Source of the DNA: Euclidia mi
Taxonomy: Eukaryota > Arthropoda > Insecta > Lepidoptera > Erebidae
Length of the DNA stretch: 64,000 nt
Reading direction: 5' to 3'
Assembly (NCBI GenBank): GCA_944739405.2
Contig: OX123190.2
Span: 56,315,805-56,379,804, forward strand
Both the position numbers and the translations under genes were made by a program. Each line of letters starts with the position of its first letter. The first letter of the stretch is position 1. The notes under the pieces were generated by a model. That model saw only the letters and a list, made by a program, of their open reading frames with translations, searched no databases and was not told the DNA's origin. Below, piece by piece: positions 10,403 through 20,945 of the stretch.

Positions 10403-11995
10403 CTCAAACTCAAACTCAAAATCATTTATTCATTTAGGCCACAAAGTGACGCTTATGTACGTCAAAAGTTAAAGTTAATTACTAGATGATTCTACATTTA
10501 CATTAACTGCCACGTTCGCAATGCAATAGGTAGAACCACGAGAAAGAACGGGCAATAAAACTCGTGGCCACTCTTTTTAACTGCCAGTATAATGGTTTTA
10601 CATGTTATATTTGTAAGGAGCTGCAACTGTTTCACATTGTGAGTTATCTACTATTGCAAAAGTTAATAGTTATTGATATCATACTCAAGCAATAAATTAT
10701 GTTCATTTAGTAAGCCTCCCAAAGTGAATATGGTGAAACAGGAGCATCCACTAACGTCTTTTGATGTAAGCAACTCGCGAACATGACTGTTCTGATCTAT
10801 GGTGGAACAGTATGTTCCGAAAAGTAATGGTATATGAACCTGCAGCAATTTACAATCTATTAGTTAGCAGTTCATGACCACGAGTTACCCTCTCCTTACA
10901 AATCCGATAAATTATAATAAAAAGAGTAGAACAAGAATGCAAATGTAGCATAAAAAGAGAATACGGTAATTAATTACACTATAAAACTGCCTATTAGCCT
11001 AATAATAAAAATAAATTGATCTAATAAAATAATATTTATTTCCAAGAGTACTTGTCGTCAAGATACTCATTTAAACTATAATATGCCGTTAGTAAAAGAT
11101 TATTTTTAACAATTGTCTGAAACGACCTTAAGGGCAAGTCTAAAATATTACTTGGTATTTTATTATACATTGTTATACTTAGCCCAATAAAAGAGCTATG
11201 CATTTTGTGTAAACGGAAATATGGTACACATAATTTGTGCCTGTTCATAGTATTAATATTGTGTATGTCACTATTCATTTTGTAAGAATTTATATGTAGT
11301 CGTACATGCATAACACTGGCATAAATATATTGTGATGCTACAGTAAGAATACCAATATTTTTAAATTTTTCTTTAAGTGAGACTCTTGCCTTTAACTGGT
11401 AAATGGCCCCAACTGCTCGCTTTTGTAATATTTATTTTCGATGTCAGCGGCCCTACCCCATAATAATATGCCATATGACATAACACTATGAAAATAGCTA
11501 AAATAAACCAATCTAGCCGTATCGACATCAGTCAACCTATGAACCTTCTTAATGGCATAAGCAGCTGAGCTAAGTTTCCCTGAGAGATATGTAACGTGCG
11601 CACCCCACTGTAATTTCGAATCAAGTGTTATTCCTAAAAATAATGTAGATACAGATGTTTCGAGAACATCGTCATTTAGAGCTATACTAGGACCAAGGTT
11701 TCTGACATTAGGCAGAGAAACTTAACAAATTTTGTTTTATTGGCGTTCAGTACCAGATTGTTTACATTAAACCATTTAGTTACTTGAATGAGCGCACTGT
11801 TTATTTCGATAAAATGTTCCTTATTTCTATCTACTTTGAATATCAAAGAAGTATCGTCAGCAAACAGTACAACGTCACAAATGTTTTTCAAGTAAAAAGG
11901 TAAATCATTTATGTAAACAAGAAACAGGAAAGGCCCTAGGACACCTTTCGCTCTGACACCTTGATATATTGTGCGGATGTTGCCGTTGGCCGTGA
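10403..11995 (-). mobile_element. CR1/jockey-like LINE fragment nested in the R1 element
   Basis: This is an antisense, 5'-truncated LINE. Its 3' tail is at 10403 (ctcaaactcaaactcaaaa on the plus strand). The 3' UTR runs to about 11035. Coding remnants follow: residues ending YLDDKYSWK at 11036-11311, and a reverse transcriptase piece at 11682-11990 with GPFLFLVYINDLP and the catalytic box LFADDTSLIF, then WFNVNNLVLNANKTKF. Homology stops near 11990 at NGNIRTIYQGVR, just upstream of the polymerase B motif. Frameshifts separate the pieces. The clade name is by motif resemblance only, and no convincing target duplication was found. Confidence 0.82.
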
Positions 11996-14251
11996 TTGAC
12001 CAACACTCGTAGATGTCATTGGTGGAATAACAACTTAGCTGAACTTCACAGGGCACTTAGAAAGTTAAAATTATTAAAAAGACGTCAAATTACAGGTGAC
12101 GTGTATGACACTGCCTTCATTGCTCTTAGAGTTGCCAGATCTCATTATTGGCCTGCCGTTGAAAACTGCAAAAGAAATTTGTTACGTAAGATTCCGTAGT
12201 CTCCTTTATATCAAGAATTTAAGGCAAATAGATATATTGACTTAGCTTTTAAGCTAAAATTTTGATGTTTTGGGTATACCCAGAATTCTCTGATACCCGA
12301 CGATCGACTGGAGAATGAGACTGACTACTACCGTCAGATCCGGCAATGGGCTGCTTTGCAACCCGTTTCACCAGCGTCGGACCTACCATCCTATGACGAA
12401 TTTATAAATGCTGTCGGATCTCTGCCGCCTAACAAAGCTTCAGGTGAAGATAAAATCTCCAACAAGATGATAAAGGAAGCTTGTAAAACATCTGGTGAGT
12501 CCATTTTGTTTGTGTTTAAATGTTGCATAGCAGAAGGTATTTTTCCTCGTATACGGCGCAGTGGTTACATTAGGATCATACCAAAAAGAGGAGATATACC
12601 GTCCGATGACCCTAAGTCATATAGGCCAAGAACTTTGTTACCATCATTAGGAAAGCTTTTAGAACGTCTCGTAGTTTCCCGACTTCTGCCGGGTGGCATT
12701 AGATTTAGCGATAGACAATTTGGCTAAATAGTAGGTAAATCGACAGTCGACGCAGTTATATCGGTTAGGAAGATAGTCTCGTCATCAACACAACAATATG
12801 TGCTAGGTATATTCTTAGATATATCTGGCGCTTTCGACATCGCTTGGTGGCTAATGCTTTTACTTAAATTAAAGTCTCGTGGATGCTTTAGTAACATATA
12901 TTCCCTCATTTATACATATTTCTACATGGATCTGCAAAGTTAAAATTAGGCCACTATGCTGTGTCAAAGGCGCTGACCATGGGTTGTCCGCAGGGATCAG
13001 TGTTTGGCCCGTATTTATGGAACCTAGGTTTTGATGCCTTTCTTAGCATACCACTACCACCAGGTTGCTCATTGACCGGATACGCAGATGACGATCTTTT
13101 GCTTATTCAATCCAATACTAGAGTAGGACTTGAAAGGTTAGCTAATCAATGTTTAGACTCAATCAAAAATTGAGGTGAACGCAATCGTTTATATTATTCT
13201 CCACAGAAAACGTTTTAATTACTTTTGAAAGGTAACTTAAAAACACCGCCACGAATCAAATTCAATAACGTTACCATTAAAAACAAAGAATCAGTTTGCT
13301 ATTTAGGGTTAGTTTTAGAGAGAAACTTTTCATTATTTTGTCGAGCACATTAAAACAGTAGGTGAAAAAACTAAAAGAAGTTTTTACGCCTTGTCAAAGA
13401 TATAAACTGCGACATGGGGGCTTTCGTTCAAAACTTTAAAAGTAATTGATGGAGCAACATATCTGGGTTGTATGTGTTATGGCGCGCCTGCATGGGCTGA
13501 TAGAGCTACTATCGGTGCTGTACGACGTAAAATGCTACAAAGTCAACGTCTCGCGTTGATATTTTTGTGCAAGGCTTATAAGCCTAGCACAAAAATATCA
13601 ACGCCTATAGGGCTAACTGTCTAATATAGATACTAACTGTCCTATAGGACAGTTAGTACTGAAGCTTTGCCAGTAATGGCAGGTGCATTTCCGGTCGATC
13701 TTGAGGCACAAAGACGAGCAGCAATGTATTACTTAACACGAGATAGCATGGATCTAAATTTTCTAGCTCCGTGCGACAAACATAAGATCGCTAGGTTGTT
13801 GAACCATCAATCCGCAGTCTATGACGATCTTCTTGAAGAATGGCAATGTCGCTGGAACACATAAAATAAGGAACGTCACTTCTACCAGTTCTTCCCATGC
13901 GTCCGAGCGACTGGCGAGGAACTAGTTGGAGGTGGATCACTGTGTTGCTCAATTTCTTACAGGTCACAAGACAACTTTAAGATCAAGTTGTATTCATTTA
14001 AGCTAGTTGATTCACCGTTATGCCAATGTTCAACATCTGGCAACAGTTGTGAACAATCTGCTCATCACATTCTATGGGAGTGTAGTCTTTGGCAAATCAA
14101 ACGTAATATCATACTTAACGAATTAGAAGTACCTTCTGAAGTAGTATACTATACGGATCTTGTGGAAAGTAGGACGAATTTCCGTGCGTTTAGGCATTTC
14201 TGCATACGTATTACTGGAAACAGGTTTAGTTCACAATTTAGGCCCCCTTAA
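11996..14251 (+). pseudogene. R1-clade LINE ORF2, reverse transcriptase and C-terminal part
   Basis: The frame resumes with RRCHWWNNNLAELHRALRKL. Reverse transcriptase blocks follow in order: NKASGEDKISNKMIKEAC, SYRPRTLLPSLGKLLERLVV (12356-12727), then in another frame LGIFLDISGAFD (motif A) near 12815. GCPQGSVFGPYLWNL (motif B) and GYADDDLLLI (motif C with the catalytic DD) are at 12961-13173. The thumb and C-terminal parts include STEALPVMAGAFPVDLEAQR at 13655-13717 and a Cys/His region CQCSTSGNSCEQSAHHILWE near 14020, typical of R1-clade ORF2. The stop is at 14249-14251. Several frameshifts, stops and an inverted-repeat insertion (13579-13658) disrupt it. Confidence 0.85.
13553..13658. repeat. 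Two neighbouring palindromes inserted in the R1 reading frame
   Basis: 13553-13604 is a 52-bp palindrome with no loop and a single A-A mismatch pair. 13631-13658 is a perfect 28-bp palindrome (tactaactgtccta and its complement). The R1 frame reads FLCKAY just before the centre of the first and STEALPVMAG just after the second. The intervening sequence, made mainly of inverted copies of both flanks, therefore looks like an insertion. Confidence 0.85.
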
Positions 14252-14856
14252 TGCTCATGTCCGTGGTGCTTATCTTTTCTCACTATTATATCTCTTCGTT
14301 GCTTGTCTCCCGCTTTGTTAAAGAGGGAAGTGGATTGTTTATTTTCCAACTCCTCCAATATACTTCTGATTATGTTCGTTGTGGGTTCGAAGACCGTTTA
14401 ACTTTTCCCGGGACTTCACAAGTGTCAACACTCGTTGTCATCAATGGTCATTCCTGCTGAACCTGCCTACACAGTAGTGGGAATGAGGGTGGGACTAGTC
14501 CCATAGATGCAGAAGGTTCGAATCCACGGCGCGCACCAATGACTTTTCGGAGTTATGCGCGTATTGAATTGTTAATTATTGCTTGTCCCGTGCCTCGGAA
14601 AGCACGTTAAGCCGTCGGTCCCGGTTGTCATGAAGATCTTTGACAGTCGTTACAGAGCGTCAGTACCTTCTAAATAAACTGACACTAGTCTAAACCACGG
14701 AATATCGCTATCCCTTCGGATTGCAGTGGTCAGACAGACAGTTGCTCTGTGGAAAAGCTAATATTCAGCCAAATCTGATGAGACTAGTAAGCGGACCCCA
14801 GATTGAAAACTGGGATAACGCTAAGAGGATGATGATGTTATAGTAGGTATATCTAG

Positions 14857-16263
14857 TTACCAAAACATGGATAGATCAAATATTAACACCAGCCGATATA
14901 CAGCAAAAGTAGACAGATAAAAATAGAACTGGCTTTACTTACTATTTTCTGAAGAACAATCTGTTAGTTTTACATCACGTCGCCTTTTGTCGCTCACTCT
15001 AAGAAAACGAAAATGAAACTCACATCGTAGGTCATTTGACAAATGACAATTTCATTAATTAAATTCACAGACACAGAAAATAAGGTTTTTGTAAGTATTC
15101 AATCGAAATCCAACATCTGATTTAATTTAATATAATCAAATAAAAAATAATTTATTTTTTCCACCTAAGACAAACAAAAAGATAAGATTTAGGAAGATAT
15201 CCCCAGGGATGCTTAAAGCCTGACATAAAATTAATTTCGTTTATCCTTGACATAGTAAATAAAAAAAAAGGCTGTAAAGGTTAAGCAGGTGGGACCAATT
15301 TAAAAGGTTACTGTTTTTGTGATACTCAATTTATAAGATACTGACTGTGAGTGTACAGAAATGTAATTTCTTGTCAACTATCTAGATTGTGTACCTACGT
15401 TAAATGAAAAATAAAGTTAAAGGTTACTATAAGAACAAGCGTATTCATTATGCAAGGGCCCTAAGGAAAGATCATAGAATACAATAATTATCCTTTGGCC
15501 TTTTACTTTATACTATTCAAACAAGGTAGTAAAAAGACCGCAGTAAACCTTATTATTATTATTGTTTTTGTAGCCAACACCATCAGCAGAGATGATAATA
15601 TATTTGGGAGTCACCCATCAGTCATTATCATCAGTCTGCACCGGAGACTCCAAGATGGTAAAAAGAAATAAAAAGCTACACGCGTAGTAGTAGTAGTAGT
15701 GTATAAGACTGTGTTAGTAGTAATTCCAGGCCATCCGTGACCATGACCGATGTAAAGTGTTCGAAAATGGGTAAACCTGAGGTATTTAAATTAAATACTT
15801 TTTAAATGCGATGTTGGTGCATAATATGGTGTAACTGACAGCAAGTATTCAATAAATAATTTTAGCTAACTGATCCGACGCAGCGTTATAAAACCATATT
15901 ATTTTAGTACCATCTCCTTAGCTAGCTGTAGTATTCAGTAACATATTACATGATAAAAATGATTCACTAATAAGGTGATTACTAGAGCATATTTTCATCG
16001 TACAACATTTAGCTGCGTATCGGAATGCAGGTCTTTCCCCAGCAGTGCTCAATTTAACGAAGCGGTCTAACGTCTGAATACAATATTTGACAGTAACTGG
16101 TACGTATTATATCTATCGAGATTCTGAAGCATCTAGAGTCTTTTCAAGTAGGGAGTCGCAATTGAATGTCAAATTTTGTAGTTTTATATAAACGCTGTGG
16201 TTTGACGTAAGTTATTTTGAAAATACAATTTATAACTATTTAAAATATCAACGCTATATTTAA
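14857..16263. other. No gene seen
   Basis: AT-rich DNA with no coding sequence. It holds a short (tag)n tract at about 15687-15701 and a (tta)n tract near 15551. The piece 15570-15650 (accatcagcagagatgataa, catcagtcattatcatcagt) may be a SINE tail relic. Confidence 0.4.
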
Positions 16264-16674
16264 ATTGCCGTGTGGTTGACGGCATAGGATACAAGTGTCA
16301 CCACCCCCTATCTTCCCGTGGGTGTCGTAAGAGGCGACTAAGGGATAACACGATGCAAATACCATCTTTGCGTAGAGACGGGAAACTCGACATCAAACCT
16401 TATACGACTGCCTCGTTGGTCTCGCGGCATAAAAGTGCGCGTGGGATGGGGAGGTCCCGGGTTCGATTCCTGGGTCGGGCAGTGTTATTGGGTTTTTCTG
16501 TCACGAAATTCTCAGTAGCAGCACGGAGTCTGGAAATGTGCCCGGTACGGCAATAGGCTCGCCCCTTATTACGTGGGACTAAAGTATATCTGGCGAAAAG
16601 TGGGTGTAGAAATACACCTCTGCCTACCCCTTCGGGGATAAAAGGCGTGACGATATGTATGTATGTATGTGTAT
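16264..16674 (+). mobile_element. tRNA-derived SINE
   Basis: A composite SINE. The leader reads tgtggttgacggcatagg and gtcgtaagaggcgactaagg, and a tRNA-like unit follows from about 16406. The A-box-like tgcctcgttggtctcgcgg and the B-box gggttcgattcc are both present. The body then reads gggtttttctgtcacgaaat and taccccttcggggataaaag, and it ends in (tatg)n at 16651-16670. A diverged copy lies inverted at 40876-41090. It is not a functional tRNA gene: the cloverleaf is incomplete. Confidence 0.75.
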
Positions 16675-17458
16675 TTAAACTGCCCCATTGCAGGGAACGG
16701 GTCTCTTCTGACTGTGAGAAGAGTTAAGCCAACCACGCTGTCCAGTGTAGTGCTAATCCGCTGTATAGTGCAGGTTGCTGGCCTTCATAATTCTTTAGGC
16801 AGGTAGTATCCTTACGATATTTTCCTTCATCGTTTTGCATGCAGTAATTATCATTTTTAATCAATGCGTAGTAGTCTGCCCACGAGAGTAACGTTAACAT
16901 TTTGTAGTTTTTATAAGTTACGTATTTATTTACGTTTATTTTTTCACCTAAATAGCTATATAAGTAAACTTTCATCCTGTTGAATAGTTAGCAACATTTT
17001 AGTTTTAATCTTTTTAATTCATACTATTGATAAAGAAGGACCAAATTAAAGACTCTAATGAAATATTGCTATAATGCATCATTCGGAATGGGTCTAAAGT
17101 AGCTTACGTTATAAAGGCGTGCAATTTCGTGAGTCCATAAACAACAGGTAGATTGTGGACATGATACCCAATTGCGTAATTCTTTGAAAATATATCAAAC
17201 ATTATAAATAATATTATAATATTTGCTATTCTCAAAGCTAAAAGCAAATTTAATACCTCCTCTGGATGGACTTTTATAATCTAAACACCGTGTTAGAAGG
17301 CGGATAAAACCTTAACATTCCTTTTATCAATAGAAAATGATTCAAATATTAGTAGATCAAAGCAACTCAGACTGAAATATGTTGTTATGTTATGTTGTTA
17401 TTTTATAGTGAGTTGGGTGAGCGAGCAGATGATTTTTGTGATGTATTATGGATAAGTT
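16675..17458. other. No gene seen
   Basis: AT-rich sequence after the SINE tail. No motif or codon signature was found in the short open frames. Confidence 0.4.
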
Positions 17459-17546
17459 ATTTTGGTACTTAAAGTGTCGTATTTATACGACACTTTAAGT
17501 ACCAAAATTTTATCAATACTTGTTTATAAACAAGTATTGATAAAAT
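17459..17546. repeat. Two overlapping perfect palindromes
   Basis: 17459-17508 has 24-bp perfect arms around a 2-base centre. 17507-17546 is a perfect 40-bp palindrome with no centre. They overlap by 2 bp. The arrangement is A-A'-B'-B with a 2-base shared junction, and no coding sequence is involved. Confidence 0.92.
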
Positions 17547-17610
17547 ATGAAATCTATTTAACTGTAATTTTTTTATACCTACTTTTAAGTTGTCTACTTT
17601 TCAGAATTTT

Positions 17611-17795
17611 AAGCCAGCGATAGCTGAGCGGACATATGAGCAGACCGCCGTGCAGAGGGCATCGACTGCACCAACCACTGACTTTTTCGGAGTTATGTGC
17701 AAATCGAATAGTAAATTATCGCTGGCCCTTTGCCTTGGAGAGCACGTTAAGCCATCGGTCCTGGCTATCATGAAGATCTTCGACAGTCGTCGTCA
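17611..17795 (+). mobile_element. SINE relic related to 7962/14838
   Basis: It starts ccagcgatagctgagcgg and shares ctttttcggagttatgtgc, gagcacgttaagccatcggt and atgaagatcttcgacagtcg with the SINE right part at 14540-14660. The B-box region is degenerate. A (cata)n run at 17798-17813 follows. Confidence 0.65.
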
Positions 17796-17849
17796 GTACA
17801 TACATACATACATAGACTCACGCCTGTTTCCCGGAGGGGCAACGTAGCC

Positions 17850-18070
17850 GTTTGCCTGTGTGGCAACGACTGGCCCGTGTGGCAACAACTGGCCTGTGTG
17901 GCAACGACTGGCCTGTGTGGCAACGACTGGCCTGTGTGGCAACGACTGGCCTGTGTGGCAACGACTGGCCTGTGTGGCAACGACTGGCCTGTGTGGCAAT
18001 GACTGGCCTGTGTGGCAATGAGTAGCCTGTGTGGCATTGACTGGTGTGTGTCATTGACTGGCCTGCGTGG
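17850..18070. repeat. 19-bp minisatellite
   Basis: About ten to twelve tandem copies of cctgtgtggcaacgactgg are present, almost exact in the middle and decaying to the right (gtggcaatgac, gtggcattgac, gtgtcattgac). The open frames running through it are only a product of the repeat. Confidence 0.93.
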
Positions 18071-19190
18071 CTCTTACAAGTCTGTGTAACATCGACTTGG
18101 TGGTAGACGTTAACCGACGTAAATGATTAAGTTGATCTTGTCCCTTCAGTGTGTGTGTATTGCTAGATGATACATTCAACGAATTTAAATTTGACATGTT
18201 AAATGTATTTCGTGTGAAACGAGCAGTTAATCATAGTCGATTAATTGGTCAGCGAAGGCCGAGACGGCGGTGATTGATGTAGAACTCGATGATTATCCTC
18301 ATTGACTCGGTAGATGCGTTACACTATCGGCAAGCTCCTATACTATTTCAGTAGCATTTGATACAAACACAAAACAATAAAAAAAAAAAACAGCAGGATC
18401 AGATAACCTTTGCATCAACTCAAACCATGAGCCAATTGACCACGAAGTTCAAATTCACGCTGAACAAGACGGTTCATAACTGATAGGTGATGTTAGGCTC
18501 GATGACGACTTAACTTTTAAATTTAACTGCAGTCTGTAACTGTTGCAAAGATCTGAAATAGATAAGCTGGGCTGGCTGCTGTTAAGTAGGTCTTAGGGCT
18601 GATGGTCGAAGGGACGCACTGGACGCTGGTAGCCGGGGCAGTGCCATCCGGTCCATGCCTTGTTTGGAGGATGGTCGAAGGGACGCACTAGCGCCCGGTC
18701 CAGGCTTCAATGTGGGTTATGTAGTTAGGTTAGTCGTAGGGCAGTGTCGTCCGGTCCAGTGAGTTTAGTGAAATGCAGTTGACAATATCGGCTATAACAG
18801 AGTGGTTAGCCTTAGGGACATACTAGTTAACTCACCACATACAGCCGTATGGCTGTATGTGGTGAGTTGATGTAAAGACGCGGTCCAACCCAAGCTTGGT
18901 CAAAGCACAGCATCGATTATTGTAGCATAAAAGTTATCATCATTGCCCTGGGGTTGTCCCGGTTGCGTCCGGGACTTGTCGCCTTGGGACACGGGGCTCT
19001 CGTGTCTATCTGCTGATCTGGCGAGGATTGACAAAATAATAAGCTTGATATTGGACTTCACTGTTCATTGTCAAAAGATATTACTAACGAGTAAGAATTC
19101 ATGTAGTCGGCTATAGAGGTGCCAGGTTGGACGAGCGGATTGCTTGTCAAGGTTAGCTATGGATAATTGTGTGATTGATGCAAAATTGCG
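18071..19190. other. No gene; degenerate short repeats and one palindrome
   Basis: Between 18597 and 18760 the phrase gatggtcgaagggacgcact occurs twice (about 18603 and 18671), and gcagtg.c.tccggtcca also recurs, giving a degenerate tandem of roughly 70 bp. 18829-18868 has 18-bp perfect arms (aactcaccacatacagcc and its complement) around gtat. Otherwise nothing is recognised. Confidence 0.5.
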
Positions 19191-19579
19191 AAATGTAGCG
19201 CCCGACGACGGTCGCAGGTCAGTCTGGCCGTGACGGCGCATTACCAGCGCCTCTTTATTATTTCACGTCGGAACGGAAATTGCAGATGTCATGAAATATC
19301 ATCACGTCATTAGTACAGTCTCTAAACGAGTCGAAAGTGCTGCCGGCCGGTTGTGACGTTTGCTGTCTATTGGCAGGGGCACTGACGGTGTTCGCGTGGA
19401 CTTGTCTGGCGGGCTCGGACACATTCAGTCGGGTCGCCTGGTTGACAGTACATCATGAATCTGTCCTCGGTTCGTTAATAGACTTGCAAGTGAAAGTGTT
19501 AGACTATAATTGTTAAGATAGTGCCTTTCAACCGTTTCAGTTAGACTTGAACCGTTTTATTCACGCGATTAAGGTTAAA
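19191..19579 (+). promoter_or_regulatory. Possible promoter and 5' leader
   Basis: This stretch is clearly richer in G+C and CpG than its surroundings (gcgcccgacgacggtcgcag near 19200, gccggccggttgtgacg near 19343). It contains an arthropod initiator-like TCAGTC at 19425-19430 within cacattcagtcggg. An ATG with an insect-type context lies 150 bases downstream. This could equally be the 5' end of a mobile element. No downstream promoter element was found. Confidence 0.25.
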
Positions 19580-19708
19580 ATGCCCAGCGCTGCTTACATA
19601 GGGACCCCTACGTGCTTTAGAGAGCGTGGAGCCGTCATTCCCAACAGTTATGATCAAAACGTTGCCTGTAAAGGTCAGATGGCAGTTGCTTTGTGCAAAT
19701 ACTGCTAA
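19580..19708 (+). CDS. Short open frame, possible first coding exon
   Basis: A 42-codon frame begins MPSAAYIGTPTCFRERGAV in a favourable context (ttaaaATGC). It contains two possible splice donors: cct|gtaaag near 19668 and aag|gtcaga near 19674. If one is used, this would be the first coding exon of a host gene whose other exons are not identified here. The product is not recognised. The CpG-rich leader upstream supports it; the lack of any recognised continuation argues against it. Confidence 0.22.
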   Translation: MPSAAYIGTPTCFRERGAVIPNSYDQNVACKGQMAVALCKYC

Positions 19709-20945
19709 GTATATTTGAAGAAAACATCAAGTCCAATATAAACCACTCCTCGTTTATTTCAATTATTACTGGTACACTACTACACTTTTATACAATCACA
19801 CACGTTACAATAATTCCCGCTAGCTACTTCGTTACGTCCGTTACGTCCGAGAGTTGTTATAAGACTGACTGTGGCATCGCGCGTATAGCCCATAAATCAT
19901 TTGAGTGTTTATAAAATATTTCTCGTAATTAATATTAAACTAAACCAAAAATATGACATTCGGCCATCCGACAACGTGCTGCCTCCTGGCGCACGTATTT
20001 ACAACTTTCTAGTTACTAACATACATAGGTATAAGACAATGGTTAACTTACTACAATCGTGAATAACATATTTAAGAAATATTACATTCGGTCGTTTAAG
20101 TACAAGTGAAAAAAAAATTACGACACAGATTGCAAATCAAGATTAATCAATATAAAATTGTTAATAGACATATATGTTTATAACATGACAACTATGTTTA
20201 TTTTAATGGAATAAAATCTGATATTCAATATAAAAATGATGAGAACTGTTACTGAATCCGATCAAACCAAATTTAAACAGTATTTATTTATTTATTTAAT
20301 TATAGCTACATCAACAATATATATACTAAAATGCGTTAAGAATAAGGCACTGTACATACTATTTTATATGTATATCTATTACATACACAACATTCTTGCA
20401 AAGTATTATGTATAAACAAACAATTAAAACTTCCTTAAGATTTAAAAATACTATAATAAAATACTTTTTACGCAAAATTAACAAGAAAATAGAAATCAAC
20501 ATAAGTATTCTTTAACGCTGAAACGCATTATCAATTTGACATAAAAATCACAATGATTATTATATGGGTGGTATTTAAACGCAAATCAAATAAAATACTT
20601 TTTTTATGAAATAATAATCCAAATTTCCATCAAAATTACTGATTGCACAGCAGAATACTCAACTCAAAGTATTAGAAAACACACTACGATTTATTTTCGT
20701 AACGAACGGCTGTTTATCTTAATGCAAAGCAATTTTATTAATGCACTGCTTATAATGACTAATACACATTATACCTGGTAACTCTTTTTTTTGTAATATA
20801 GCTCCTATTTATATATTACTTACAGCAGTTTTTCTAAATGAAACAACAATTTATTGGTCCTAATCATCTTATTATTTATTAAGTACAACATAATGAGATC
20901 AGCAAAAAATAATAAAATTAGATACAAATCGTAACTTGAACTCTT
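19709..20945. other. No gene seen; AT-rich
   Basis: Very AT-rich sequence with a (ttta)n run at 20281-20299 and no supported coding sequence. It may be an intron or the flank of the MULE element, but no MULE terminal inverted repeat could be matched across 20946-22768. Confidence 0.4.

Larger units (their letters stand above)
8003..14504 (+). mobile_element. R1-clade non-LTR retrotransposon, full length but decayed
   Basis: The element is bounded by the 13-bp duplication agatgcagaaggt (7990-8002 and 14505-14517). It contains a gag-like ORF1 with CCHC knuckles, then ORF2 with an APE-type endonuclease, a reverse transcriptase and a C-terminal Cys/His motif; this is R1-clade architecture. About 4.9 kb remains after subtracting the nested LINE (10403-11995). 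The 5' end sits directly at the duplication, so it is not 5'-truncated. There is no poly(A) tail: the 3' end is a small palindrome gggactagtccc. Stops and frameshifts in both frames show it is dead. Confidence 0.85.
7962..14838 (+). mobile_element. tRNA-derived SINE split by an R1-clade LINE
   Basis: The two SINE pieces are 7962-8002 and 14518-14838. Perfect 18-bp duplications tatagtaggtatatctag flank it at 7944-7961 and 14839-14856. The left piece has the A-box-like gcgatcgcctagtgg. The right piece completes the B-box ggttcgaatcc and continues with cggagttatgcgcg and agcacgttaagccg, ending gaggatgatgatg. With the LINE removed, the SINE is about 360 bp. The relic at 17611-17795 shares its body. 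Confidence 0.85.

Noticed and set aside
16406..16480. Possible tRNA gene
   Set aside because: A- and B-boxes are present but the cloverleaf is incomplete and the sequence sits in a composite SINE with a (tatg)n tail.
17768..18054. Three overlapping minus-strand frames rich in ATQASRCHTGQ repeats
   Set aside because: They are translations of the 19-bp minisatellite in all three frames.
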